A stretch of DNA of 64,000 nt from JAAETI01 sp964195945. GTDB lineage: Bacteria; Actinomycetota; Acidimicrobiia; Spongiisociales; UBA5794. Position numbers and translations under genes: made by a program. The stretch spans positions 5,189 to 69,188 of the forward strand of contig CAXMRC010000091.1 in assembly GCA_964195945.1 (NCBI GenBank), given 5' to 3'. How positions within the stretch are numbered: the stretch's first letter is position 1; each line of letters begins with the position of its first letter. This document shows positions 55,426 to 63,039 of the stretch, one piece after another. The notes under the pieces are model-generated. The model was not told where the DNA came from and made no database searches. It was given only the letters and a program-made list of their open reading frames with translations.

Positions 55426-56324
55426 GACTCATGGCTTCGGCGCTGACCGCGATATTTGTCTATTTGGCGGTTGGACACTTGACAGGCAATGCGCCGAATC
55501 TCGCTACGCGCACGAAGTCCAGGCCACAGATTTCGAGTAGACAACTGTGGCTTATCCAGGCTGGCTCCGATCTGACGCCACGACAGTTCTGGGCGGGATC
55601 GATCCTGTCGGGTCTCGGAGGGCTCATTGTGTTGGGAGGGATCACGGGGACCTGGTGGGTTGCGTTGATTCCATCGATTGTCCTGGCCTTCCTGCCGTAC
55701 TCGTACTTCTCGCGCCACCGGGTGCAGCGATTGGCTGAGGTTCAGAAAGCTTGGCCGGATGGGCTGCGGGAAGTGCTCGCTCATGTGAATTCCGGGGCGA
55801 CCTTGGCTGCGGCGATCGAAGCCCTGACCGTTCGTGGTCCACAAGCGCTGCAGGATGCGTTTGGTCGATTTCCTGCGCAAGCGAAGATGTTTGGCGTCGT
55901 TCCGGCACTTGAGATAGTCAAGGAAGAGCTGTCGGATCCTTCGTCTGACAAGGTCATCGAGGTCTTGATCCTCGCCCATCAGTTTGGCGGTAACAGCCTT
56001 CAGGTAGTGCTCCGTGACCTCATAGAAACAATGTCCGCTGATCAGCTAACCGCGGAACAGATCCGCACCGCCGGGTTTGAGCAGCGACTGGAGGGGATGG
56101 TCGTGGCTCTGGCTCCTTGGCTCATTCTTCTCTTCTTGGCGACGGTTCCGGCAACCTATCGTGAGTTCTATAGGAGTGATACTGGCAGATTCGTCGTCAT
56201 CGTTGCCGGCATCTGGGCAGCTTCCGGATGGGTGTTGATGCGGATCATTTCGCGGCCGACGCAGGAGATTCGGGTCTTTGGTGGCGGGTCTGCGGTGGGG
56301 ACAGATTCGGGGGTGGGACGGTGA
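55422..56324 (+). CDS. tadB: Tad pilus inner-membrane platform protein TadB
   Basis: A 300-residue T2SSF-domain protein. Spans lie near the N-terminus, at about 66-100 (LIVLGGITGTWWVALIPSIVLAFLPYSYF), and twice near the C-terminus (LAPWLILLFLATVPATY; FVVIVAGIWAASGWVLM). WPDGLREVLAHVNSGATLAAAIEAL is the conserved T2SSF helix. It forms the membrane platform with TadC. Start overlaps the tadA stop (ATGA); stop overlaps the tadC start (GTGA). Confidence 0.93.
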   Translation: MRLMASALTAIFVYLAVGHLTGNAPNLATRTKSRPQISSRQLWLIQAGSDLTPRQFWAGSILSGLGGLIVLGGITGTWWVALIPSIVLAFLPYSYFSRHRVQRLAEVQKAWPDGLREVLAHVNSGATLAAAIEALTVRGPQALQDAFGRFPAQAKMFGVVPALEIVKEELSDPSSDKVIEVLILAHQFGGNSLQVVLRDLIETMSADQLTAEQIRTAGFEQRLEGMVVALAPWLILLFLATVPATYREFYRSDTGRFVVIVAGIWAASGWVLMRIISRPTQEIRVFGGGSAVGTDSGVGR

Positions 56325-57280
56325 ACCTGTCTTTCGTGGAGTTGCTTGCCCTTGCCTCGACCACGACATTTGCTGTTTCTGTTGCCTGGCTGATCGTCCG
56401 CCCCTATCGCAACCTGGCCGGAAGGGTCCGTCCCTACAGCACTGTCGCTCGGGTGCGGCTGACCCGTCCAGTAGACGTTCGTGGGGTTGCCCATGATGGC
56501 CCGACGTTCGGTGACGGAACGATCAAGAGGCTGTTCGGCCCGATGCTTGACAAGATTCTGACGAGCTTTGGTCGCCTATTAGCGACTTCGAACACGGAGC
56601 GGCTAGCACTGCGTCTCCGCCAAGCCGGGTTGTACCCGGATCTCGGCGAGGCGGAACGTGTCCAGGAATTCCGTGTTCGATCGCTGGTTCGGTCCGTCGC
56701 TTGGTCCGCTGGTCTCGGCGCTTTCGGTTTGCTGGTTTCAGGGTCGCTCTACATGGTCGTATTCGCTGCTTTGGGGTTTCTTGCCGGCGTTCTGACTGCT
56801 CGTGCTCGAATCGACAAGGCAGTCGCAGAACGAAGCGAACGTCTCCGTGGGGAGCTCTACACCATCAATCAGTTGATAGCGATGCGTACCCGGGTCGGTG
56901 GTGGTGTGGTCGATGCGATTCGCCATGTCGTCATTCGTGGCCATGGGGCGCTGATAGATGAGCTCGCCGAGATCCTTCGCTTGCACGAGAACGGTATTTC
57001 CCTGACAGCGGCGCTCAATCGTGCTGCCGAACTAACGCCAGAATCAGAAGCAGCTCGCACCTACACAGTTCTCGCCACCGCTCAGGAGAGAGGAGCTGAT
57101 TTGGGGGAGGCGTTGTTCGACCTCAGCAAAGATCTGCGGGCAGCCCGCCGCGAAGAATTGCAGCGAGAGGCCTCTCGTCGGCGGCTGTTGATGGTGATTC
57201 CGATAGTCGTGATCCTGGCTCCGATCGTGCTGTTGTTTATTGGGGCACCGATACCTCAAATCATTTTTGGTGGCACATGA
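56321..57280 (+). CDS. tadC: Tad pilus inner-membrane platform protein TadC
   Basis: A 319-residue T2SSF-domain protein. GTG 56321, overlapping the tadB stop, is preferred; the frame opens earlier within tadB. The N-terminal span is FVELLALASTTTFAVSVAWL; central spans lie near LGAFGLLVSGSLYMVVFAALGFLAG. YTINQLIAMRTRVGGGVVDAIRHVV is the T2SSF core and MVIPIVVILAPIVLLFIGAPI the last span. It partners TadB. Confidence 0.92.
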   Translation: MNLSFVELLALASTTTFAVSVAWLIVRPYRNLAGRVRPYSTVARVRLTRPVDVRGVAHDGPTFGDGTIKRLFGPMLDKILTSFGRLLATSNTERLALRLRQAGLYPDLGEAERVQEFRVRSLVRSVAWSAGLGAFGLLVSGSLYMVVFAALGFLAGVLTARARIDKAVAERSERLRGELYTINQLIAMRTRVGGGVVDAIRHVVIRGHGALIDELAEILRLHENGISLTAALNRAAELTPESEAARTYTVLATAQERGADLGEALFDLSKDLRAARREELQREASRRRLLMVIPIVVILAPIVLLFIGAPIPQIIFGGT

Positions 57281-57299
57281 GTCAGAAACGGAGGAAGAG

Positions 57300-57491
57300 A
57301 TGAACTGGATGTGGATGCGGTCAAGACTGGCGCTTGGCGAAGTGCGACGGGATGAGAGGGGTGCGGTTGAGAGTGCGCAGATCTTTGCATGGATCGTTGT
57401 CACGGTGATCGCAATCATGGCGCTTGGGGCAATGATGCAAGCTCTGGGTGTTGACGTGATCAACTGGGTACGCGACCAGATCGGTATCTAG
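57300..57491 (+). CDS. Short Flp-like prepilin candidate
   Basis: A 63-residue protein; ATG 57300 follows GGAGGAAGAG. A charged leader (RRDERG) is followed directly by a single hydrophobic helix (AQIFAWIVVTVIAIMALGAMM). The likely prepilin-peptidase site is after Gly in ERG-AVESAQ; the Glu lies at +3 rather than the classical +5. The short length and position between tadC and TadE-like genes fit the major pilin of the system. No prepilin peptidase gene is in the window. Confidence 0.7.
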   Translation: MNWMWMRSRLALGEVRRDERGAVESAQIFAWIVVTVIAIMALGAMMQALGVDVINWVRDQIGI

Positions 57492-57500
57492 GAAGGCGAT

Positions 57501-57908
57501 ATGCCAGGAACGGCGTTTCGATCGCTCTCACGTTTCCGTGACGATGAACGCGGGCTTACGTCTGTCGGAATCTTGATGGCTGTGGTGTTCACCCTTGTTG
57601 TCGCGGTGATGGTGGTCAATCTGTTCCTATACCTATACGGTCACGGAGCGGCTCGTGCGGCAATTGATGAAGGGGTTCGAGCCGGGTCGCGGGTGGATGC
57701 CGGTGCCGCGGTCTGCGAGCAGCGAGCGGCGGAGGCGTTGCATGGTCTGATGCCTGGTCCACTAAGCGACGGAGTGAGTGTTGTTTGCGTTGCCGCCGGC
57801 GGAAGCCTGGTAGCGGTGGCCGACGTGACGCTGGACAGCCCGATGCCCGGCATCCCATCGTGGTCGTTTCAGATGGAGGCTCGCGCCACCCAGGAGACAG
57901 GCGAATGA
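57501..57908 (+). CDS. TadE/TadF-like pseudopilin
   Basis: A 135-residue protein with a charged leader ending DDERG, one N-terminal hydrophobic helix (GILMAVVFTLVVAVMVVNLFLYLY) and an extracytoplasmic domain of about 85 residues. AARAAIDEGVRAGSRVD after the helix is the pattern of TadE-type minor pilins in actinobacterial tad operons. Two Cys in the outer domain could form a disulphide. It overlaps the next gene by ATGA. Confidence 0.8.
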   Translation: MPGTAFRSLSRFRDDERGLTSVGILMAVVFTLVVAVMVVNLFLYLYGHGAARAAIDEGVRAGSRVDAGAAVCEQRAAEALHGLMPGPLSDGVSVVCVAAGGSLVAVADVTLDSPMPGIPSWSFQMEARATQETGE

Positions 57909-58357
57909 GCTGTCGTGGAATCTCTCGGATGGTGATCCGCGATGAGGCAGGAGCAGCATACGCCGCGGTCGAGATGATCCTCGTACTCGGGATAGTCCTG
58001 CTCCCTCTGCTGGCGGGTATCGCCCAGCTGCCGCGTTGGGTCGATGCAAAGTCGACGGCTGACCTGGCGGCTCAGGAGGCAGCTAGGCAGGTGGTGCTTG
58101 CCGACTCCTGGGATGAGGGAATCGCCGCCGGCCAGCTGGTTGTGGCAACTATCGCCGACAACAGAGGTATCGATGTTGGGTCGGTACAGGGCGTCGTCTT
58201 CGATGGCGATCTGGTGCGGGGCGGCACCGTGACAGTGACGGTCACGCTGCAGGTCCCCCCGGTCGTGCTCCCCGGTTTCGGTGCGGTTGGGGGCAATATC
58301 AGCTTGTCGCGTTCGGCGACCGAACGTGTCGACGACTACCGCCAATTCGGGGACTGA
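57905..58357 (+). CDS. TadE-like pseudopilin (second)
   Basis: A 150-residue protein. ATG 57905 (MSCRGISRMVIRDEAGAAY) overlaps the previous stop; the frame is open upstream but shadows that gene. The leader ends in RDEAG, followed by AAVEMILVLGIVLLPLLAGI, with Glu in the pseudopilin position, then AKSTADLAAQEAARQVVLA. The C-terminal half is beta-rich (GTVTVTVTLQVPPVVLPG). It is likely the last gene of the Tad operon. Confidence 0.8.
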   Translation: MSCRGISRMVIRDEAGAAYAAVEMILVLGIVLLPLLAGIAQLPRWVDAKSTADLAAQEAARQVVLADSWDEGIAAGQLVVATIADNRGIDVGSVQGVVFDGDLVRGGTVTVTVTLQVPPVVLPGFGAVGGNISLSRSATERVDDYRQFGD

Positions 58358-58415
58358 CGCCGACGGCGCGTACCCGAGGCATATGATGAGGTGAGGTCAC
58401 AGCGAGGAGTCTGTC

Positions 58416-59258
58416 ATGAAGCGTGTCGTAGTTACCGGTGGCAGTGGCAAGGCGGGCCGAGCCGTGGTGGCCGACCTCGGAGAGCACGGCTACGAAGTCC
58501 TCAACGTCGACATCGGAGCGTCGCGGGATCCCGACCAGCCGACCCTGGTCGCCGATCTCACCGACCTGGCGCAGACCGTGGAGTCGTTGCGTGGCGCCGA
58601 TGCGGTTGTGCATCTCGCCGCGATTCCTGCGCCCAACATCGTTTCACCGGGGGAGACCTTCCGCATCAACATGATGTCCACATACAACGTGTTCTCCGCT
58701 GCCGAGATCCTCGATCTGGAACGCGTAGTTTGGGCTTCGTCGGAGACACTCATCGGAATCCCGTTTGAGCGCGAGCAACCCCGCTATGCCCCAATCGACG
58801 AGGACCATCCCCGTCTCCCCGAATTCCACTACGCCCTGTCCAAACTCGCAGGTGAGGCCATCGCCGAACAGTTCAACCGCTGGTCCGGTATCCCCTTTGT
58901 GGCTCTACGCATCTCCAACATCATGGAGGAACACGACTACATCGAGCGCTTCCCTGGCTTCTGGGACGACGCCACGATCCGAGCGTGGAATCTGTGGGGC
59001 TACGTGGATGCCCGTGATGTGGCCCAGGCGGTCCGGCTGTCGTTGACGACAGACATCGCAGGCGCCGAGCCGTTCCTGGTGGCGGCGGCAGACAACTGCA
59101 TGACCCGCGACAGCGCAGACCTGATGGCTGAGGTGTATCCAGATGTTCCGGTCCGTGACGTCTCCGGCACCCAGACTCTGCTTTCGATCGACAAGGCCCG
59201 CAGGGTCCTTGGCTACGAACCGCAGCACTCGTGGCGTGACCACGTGTTGGCCGGCTAG
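58416..59258 (+). CDS. NAD-dependent epimerase/dehydratase (extended SDR)
   Basis: A 280-residue extended SDR. VVTGGSGKAGRAVVADL is the NAD-binding motif, DAVVHLAAIPAP the family strand 4, and YALSKLAGEAIAEQF the catalytic YxxxK. GAGGAG precedes ATG 58416. Substrates are probably nucleotide sugars or a related sugar acid, but the sequence does not settle this. It stands alone between the tad and hyp operons. Confidence 0.9.
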   Translation: MKRVVVTGGSGKAGRAVVADLGEHGYEVLNVDIGASRDPDQPTLVADLTDLAQTVESLRGADAVVHLAAIPAPNIVSPGETFRINMMSTYNVFSAAEILDLERVVWASSETLIGIPFEREQPRYAPIDEDHPRLPEFHYALSKLAGEAIAEQFNRWSGIPFVALRISNIMEEHDYIERFPGFWDDATIRAWNLWGYVDARDVAQAVRLSLTTDIAGAEPFLVAAADNCMTRDSADLMAEVYPDVPVRDVSGTQTLLSIDKARRVLGYEPQHSWRDHVLAG

Positions 59259-59363
59259 CTCGCTCGGTCAAGAACGGGGTAGGGCGTTGGGCCATGCGGC
59301 TTGATCTTCTGGGTCCTTGGCCCCTCACCGTCGGGTGTGGACCCCGGTAGGTTGGGTCCAGTC

Positions 59364-61631
59364 ATGAACAACGAAACCGCATCCGTTACCCGGCAGCGGC
59401 TCCGAGTAACCGGGGTCGTCCAAGGCGTAGGCTTTAGGCCAACCGTCTACAAGTTTGCCACTGCCCTCGGACTCTACGGGTATGTGGGCAACGACAGCGC
59501 CGGCGTGTTCATCGAGCTCGAAGGACAGCTATCCGCCATCGACGATTTCGTGCTTCGGCTCCTCGCCGACCCGCCGCCGCTGGCCCACATCGACTCGGTC
59601 GAGCGCCGCGAGATCGAACCCACAGGCGAATCCGAGTTCGTCATCGTCGAAAGCCGTCGCAACACCAATGCCACCACCCTTGTGTCTCCCGACCTAGAAG
59701 TGTGTCATGACTGCCTCACTGAGATGAACGATCCACAGGACCGTCGCTACCGCTACCCGTTCATCAACTGCACCAATTGCGGGCCTCGCTTTACCATCAC
59801 CATGGCAACCCCATATGACCGACCCCTCACCACCATGGCTTCGTTTGTCATGTGCGACGAGTGTCAAGCCGAATACGACGACCCGGCCAACCGGCGCTTC
59901 CACGCCCAACCCAACGCCTGTGCCGCATGCGGTCCTCACATCTGGCTGGAAAAGGACAATCTCGTGCCAGCCGACGATGTCATCGCCGCCACCAGAGCGC
60001 TGATCGCGGCCGGAGAGATCATCGCCATCAAAGGTATCGGTGGCTTCCACCTTGCGTGTGACGCCCGCAACGCGGCAGCCGTCGCCACCCTGCGGGAACG
60101 CAAACACCGCACCGCCAAGCCGTTTGCCGTCATGGCAGCCGACCTCGCCACGGCTGAGCCAACCACCGACCTGAGCGACGAGGAAAGGGCGCTGCTCGAA
60201 TCACCACAGCGGCCCATCGTGCTCGTCACCGAGTCAGCAGGCAGCGACCTCGATCGCGGGATCGCCCCCGGTAATAGCCGCATCGGGGTCATGCTGCCCT
60301 ACACGCCGCTTCATCACCTTCTCCTCGAACCCGGCGACATCTGGGTGATGACGTCGGCCAACTATGCATCGGAGCCAATCGTCAAGAGCAACACCGAAGC
60401 AAGAGCCAAACTTGGCGACCTCGCCGACACGCTGCTGCTCCACGACCGCTCCATCCACGTTCACTGCGATGACTCGGTGGTTCGTGTGGCCGCAGGCGCA
60501 GAGTTGCCGGTGCGTCGCAGCCGTGGCTTTGCCCCGTTCCCGGTTCGGCTCCCGATTGCGGTGCCTCCCACCCTGGCGGTCGGCGGCGAGCTCAAGGCCA
60601 CGTTTTGTCTGGCGGACGGCAAGAACGCCTTCATGAGCCAACACATCGGTGACATGGAAAACATCGAAACACTCGATGCGTTCACCGCAGCGGTGGAGCA
60701 TATGACCGGTTTGTTCCGCATCGAGCCGGAACGGGTCGTCGCCGACATGCACCCCCGCTATCTATCCAGCCGCTGGGCCGAAGACCACTACGGCGACCGG
60801 CTCATCCGCATCCAGCATCACCATGCCCACATCGGCTCCGTCATGGCAGAGAACGGTTACACCGGACCCGTCATCGGCTTTAGCTTCGACGGTACCGGCT
60901 ACGGAACCGACGGCACCATCTGGGGCGGCGAAGTCCTGGTCGGTGATCTCGACGGGCTAGGTCGGGTCGGACATCTTGGCGTTGCCCAACTTGTTGGTGG
61001 CGATGCTGCGGTCAAGCGCCCATATCGGATGGCGCTTTCCCATCTATGGGCAGCCAGTGTCGGCTGGGACGAGCGCATACCGGCCGTCGCCCGCACCAGC
61101 GCCGAAGAGCAACGGATCATCCGCCAACAGCTAGAAACGGGTCTCAACTCAATCGAGACCACCAGCATGGGCAGGCTGTTTGATGCAGTTGCCTCCATTG
61201 CCGGTGTCTGTCATGAGGTCAGCTACGAGGGTCAAGCCGCCATCGAATTCGAGGCCCTCGGCACCGGCGCCGCGTCCGGTGAATACAGCTTCGGGCTTGT
61301 CAGTAATGACGAGCGCTTGGTTATCGATCCCAGCCCTGTCATCGCCGCGGTTGCAGACGACGTCGTCGGCGGCGTTCCCGCTCCGGTCATCAGCGATCGT
61401 TTCCATCGTGCGCTTGCCGCTGCGATGGTGGCGGCGGCCGGGGAAATGCGGCAGCGGTACCATATTGAAACAGCGGCCTTGAGTGGTGGTGTGTTCCAGA
61501 ACGTCACCCTGCTCGAAGCCGCCCAACGGGGTTTAGAAGAGTCGGGCTTCGAGGTTCTGATCCATCGCTTGGTCCCCCCAAACGATGGTGGTCTCGCCCT
61601 CGGCCAAATCGCCCTAGCAGGACGGAGGTAA
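59364..61631 (+). CDS. hypF: Carbamoyltransferase HypF, [NiFe]-hydrogenase maturation
   Basis: A 755-residue protein of normal HypF length. ATG 59364 (MNNETASVTRQRLRVTGVVQ) is preferred. Domains in order: acylphosphatase (GVVQGVGFRPTVYKFA, 14-90); two zinc fingers (CHDCLTEM...CTNCGP and CDECQAEY...CAACGP); YrdC-like (IIAIKGIGGFHLACDA); and Kae1-like C-terminal domain (IRIQHHHAHIGSVMAEN, GFSFDGTGYGTDG). HypF makes the CN ligands from carbamoyl phosphate, passing the carbamoyl group to HypE. This again uses carbamoyl phosphate in this genome. It is followed five bases later by hypC. Confidence 0.97.
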   Translation: MNNETASVTRQRLRVTGVVQGVGFRPTVYKFATALGLYGYVGNDSAGVFIELEGQLSAIDDFVLRLLADPPPLAHIDSVERREIEPTGESEFVIVESRRNTNATTLVSPDLEVCHDCLTEMNDPQDRRYRYPFINCTNCGPRFTITMATPYDRPLTTMASFVMCDECQAEYDDPANRRFHAQPNACAACGPHIWLEKDNLVPADDVIAATRALIAAGEIIAIKGIGGFHLACDARNAAAVATLRERKHRTAKPFAVMAADLATAEPTTDLSDEERALLESPQRPIVLVTESAGSDLDRGIAPGNSRIGVMLPYTPLHHLLLEPGDIWVMTSANYASEPIVKSNTEARAKLGDLADTLLLHDRSIHVHCDDSVVRVAAGAELPVRRSRGFAPFPVRLPIAVPPTLAVGGELKATFCLADGKNAFMSQHIGDMENIETLDAFTAAVEHMTGLFRIEPERVVADMHPRYLSSRWAEDHYGDRLIRIQHHHAHIGSVMAENGYTGPVIGFSFDGTGYGTDGTIWGGEVLVGDLDGLGRVGHLGVAQLVGGDAAVKRPYRMALSHLWAASVGWDERIPAVARTSAEEQRIIRQQLETGLNSIETTSMGRLFDAVASIAGVCHEVSYEGQAAIEFEALGTGAASGEYSFGLVSNDERLVIDPSPVIAAVADDVVGGVPAPVISDRFHRALAAAMVAAAGEMRQRYHIETAALSGGVFQNVTLLEAAQRGLEESGFEVLIHRLVPPNDGGLALGQIALAGRR

Positions 61632-61636
61632 CAGTT

Positions 61637-61933
61637 ATGTGTCTCGGTATTCCCGGCAAAATTGTCGAGGTGTATGAGATCGACGGGACCCGAATGGGCA
61701 AGGTCAACTTTGACGGGATCGTCAAAGAGATCTGTCTTTCGTTCGTGCCCGAGGCAGAGGTCGACGACTACACCATTGTCCACGTGGGGTTCGGCATCAC
61801 CAAGGTCGATGAAGAATCCGCCACCGAAACCCTCGCTCTGATGAAAGAGATGGGTGTGCTCGAAGCTGAACTCGATGCCACCGCCGCCCTCGCCGAAGAG
61901 GAAGCGATCGCCGCCGGCAAGGAACGTAAGTGA
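61637..61933 (+). CDS. hypC: Hydrogenase maturation chaperone HypC
   Basis: A 98-residue protein starting MCLGIPGKIVEVYE, with the essential Cys2. HypC binds HypD and the hydrogenase large-subunit precursor to carry the Fe(CN)2CO unit. The C-terminal 35 residues are an Ala/Glu-rich helical extension (LDATAALAEEEAIAAGKERK). Its stop overlaps the GTG start of hypD. Confidence 0.95.
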   Translation: MCLGIPGKIVEVYEIDGTRMGKVNFDGIVKEICLSFVPEAEVDDYTIVHVGFGITKVDEESATETLALMKEMGVLEAELDATAALAEEEAIAAGKERK

Positions 61934-63039
61934 AATACCTCGACGAGTACCGCGATCCCGAGGTAGCTCGAAAGCTGTTCGACGAGATCGACCGCATCAC
62001 CACCCAGCACTGGGTTCTGATGGAGGTCTGCGGTGGCCAGACGCACTCGATCATCCGCAACGGAATTGACAAACTACTCAACAAGAACATCGAACTTGTG
62101 CACGGCCCCGGCTGTCCCGTCTGTGTCACCCCGCTCGACACCATCGACAAAGCGCTCGCCATCGCCGCCCGTGAAGATGTCATCTTTTGTTCCTTCGGTG
62201 ACATGCTGCGCGTTCCCGGCAGCACCCAAGATCTATTCCAGGTGAAAGGCAATGGCGGCGACATCCGCATCGTGTATTCACCGCTTGACGCGATAAAGAT
62301 TGCCAAGGACAACCCGAACAATGAGGTCGTCTTCTTCGGCATCGGCTTCGAAACAACCGCCCCCGCCAATGCGATGTCGGTCTATCAGGCCAAGAGAATG
62401 GGGCTCACCAACTTCTCGATGCTTGTGTCGCATGTTCTCGTACCCCCGGCAATCAAGGCCGTGCTTAGCTCCCCGGTCAACAGGGTCCAGGGGTTTCTCG
62501 CCGCCGGCCATGTCTGTTCGGTGATGGGATACGCCGAGTACGTCCCGATCGTGGAGGAGTATGGGGTGCCGATCGTCGTTACCGGATTCGAACCGATCGA
62601 CGTGCTCGAAGGCATCCGCCAGACCGTTACCCAGCTCGAGGCCGGCATCGCCTCGGCAGAAAACGCCTACCCCCGTGCCGTGAATTTCGACGGCAACAAG
62701 GCAGCACAGGAGCTAATCGCCGACGTCTTCAAGACCACCGACCGCAACTGGCGTGGCATCGGCATGATCCCCGGCAGCGGCTGGGAGCTATCGGACCGCT
62801 ACGCAGACTTTGACGCCGCCCAACGCTTCGACGTCGGAGACATCGACACAAAGGAACCAGAGATCTGTCGATCCGGCGAGGTATTGCAGGGTCTCATCAA
62901 ACCAAACGAATGTGAAGCATTCGGCAAAGAATGCACACCTCGCAAGCCCCTCGGAGCCACCATGGTCTCCAGCGAAGGCGCCTGCGCCGCCTACTACACC
63001 TACGGCAGGTTCATTGAGATCGAAGGGGTTCCTACATGA
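61930..63039 (+). CDS. hypD: Hydrogenase maturation Fe-S protein HypD
   Basis: A 369-residue protein starting with GTG 61930. Signatures: MEVCGGQTHSIIRNGID, VHGPGCPVCVTPLDTID, FFGIGFETTAPANAMSVYQAK, AAGHVCSVMGYAEY and the C-terminal Cys set (CRSGEVLQGLIKPNECEAFGKEC). HypD with HypC is the scaffold on which the Fe(CN)2CO moiety is assembled. It overlaps hypC and hypE. Confidence 0.97.
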   Translation: MKYLDEYRDPEVARKLFDEIDRITTQHWVLMEVCGGQTHSIIRNGIDKLLNKNIELVHGPGCPVCVTPLDTIDKALAIAAREDVIFCSFGDMLRVPGSTQDLFQVKGNGGDIRIVYSPLDAIKIAKDNPNNEVVFFGIGFETTAPANAMSVYQAKRMGLTNFSMLVSHVLVPPAIKAVLSSPVNRVQGFLAAGHVCSVMGYAEYVPIVEEYGVPIVVTGFEPIDVLEGIRQTVTQLEAGIASAENAYPRAVNFDGNKAAQELIADVFKTTDRNWRGIGMIPGSGWELSDRYADFDAAQRFDVGDIDTKEPEICRSGEVLQGLIKPNECEAFGKECTPRKPLGATMVSSEGACAAYYTYGRFIEIEGVPT

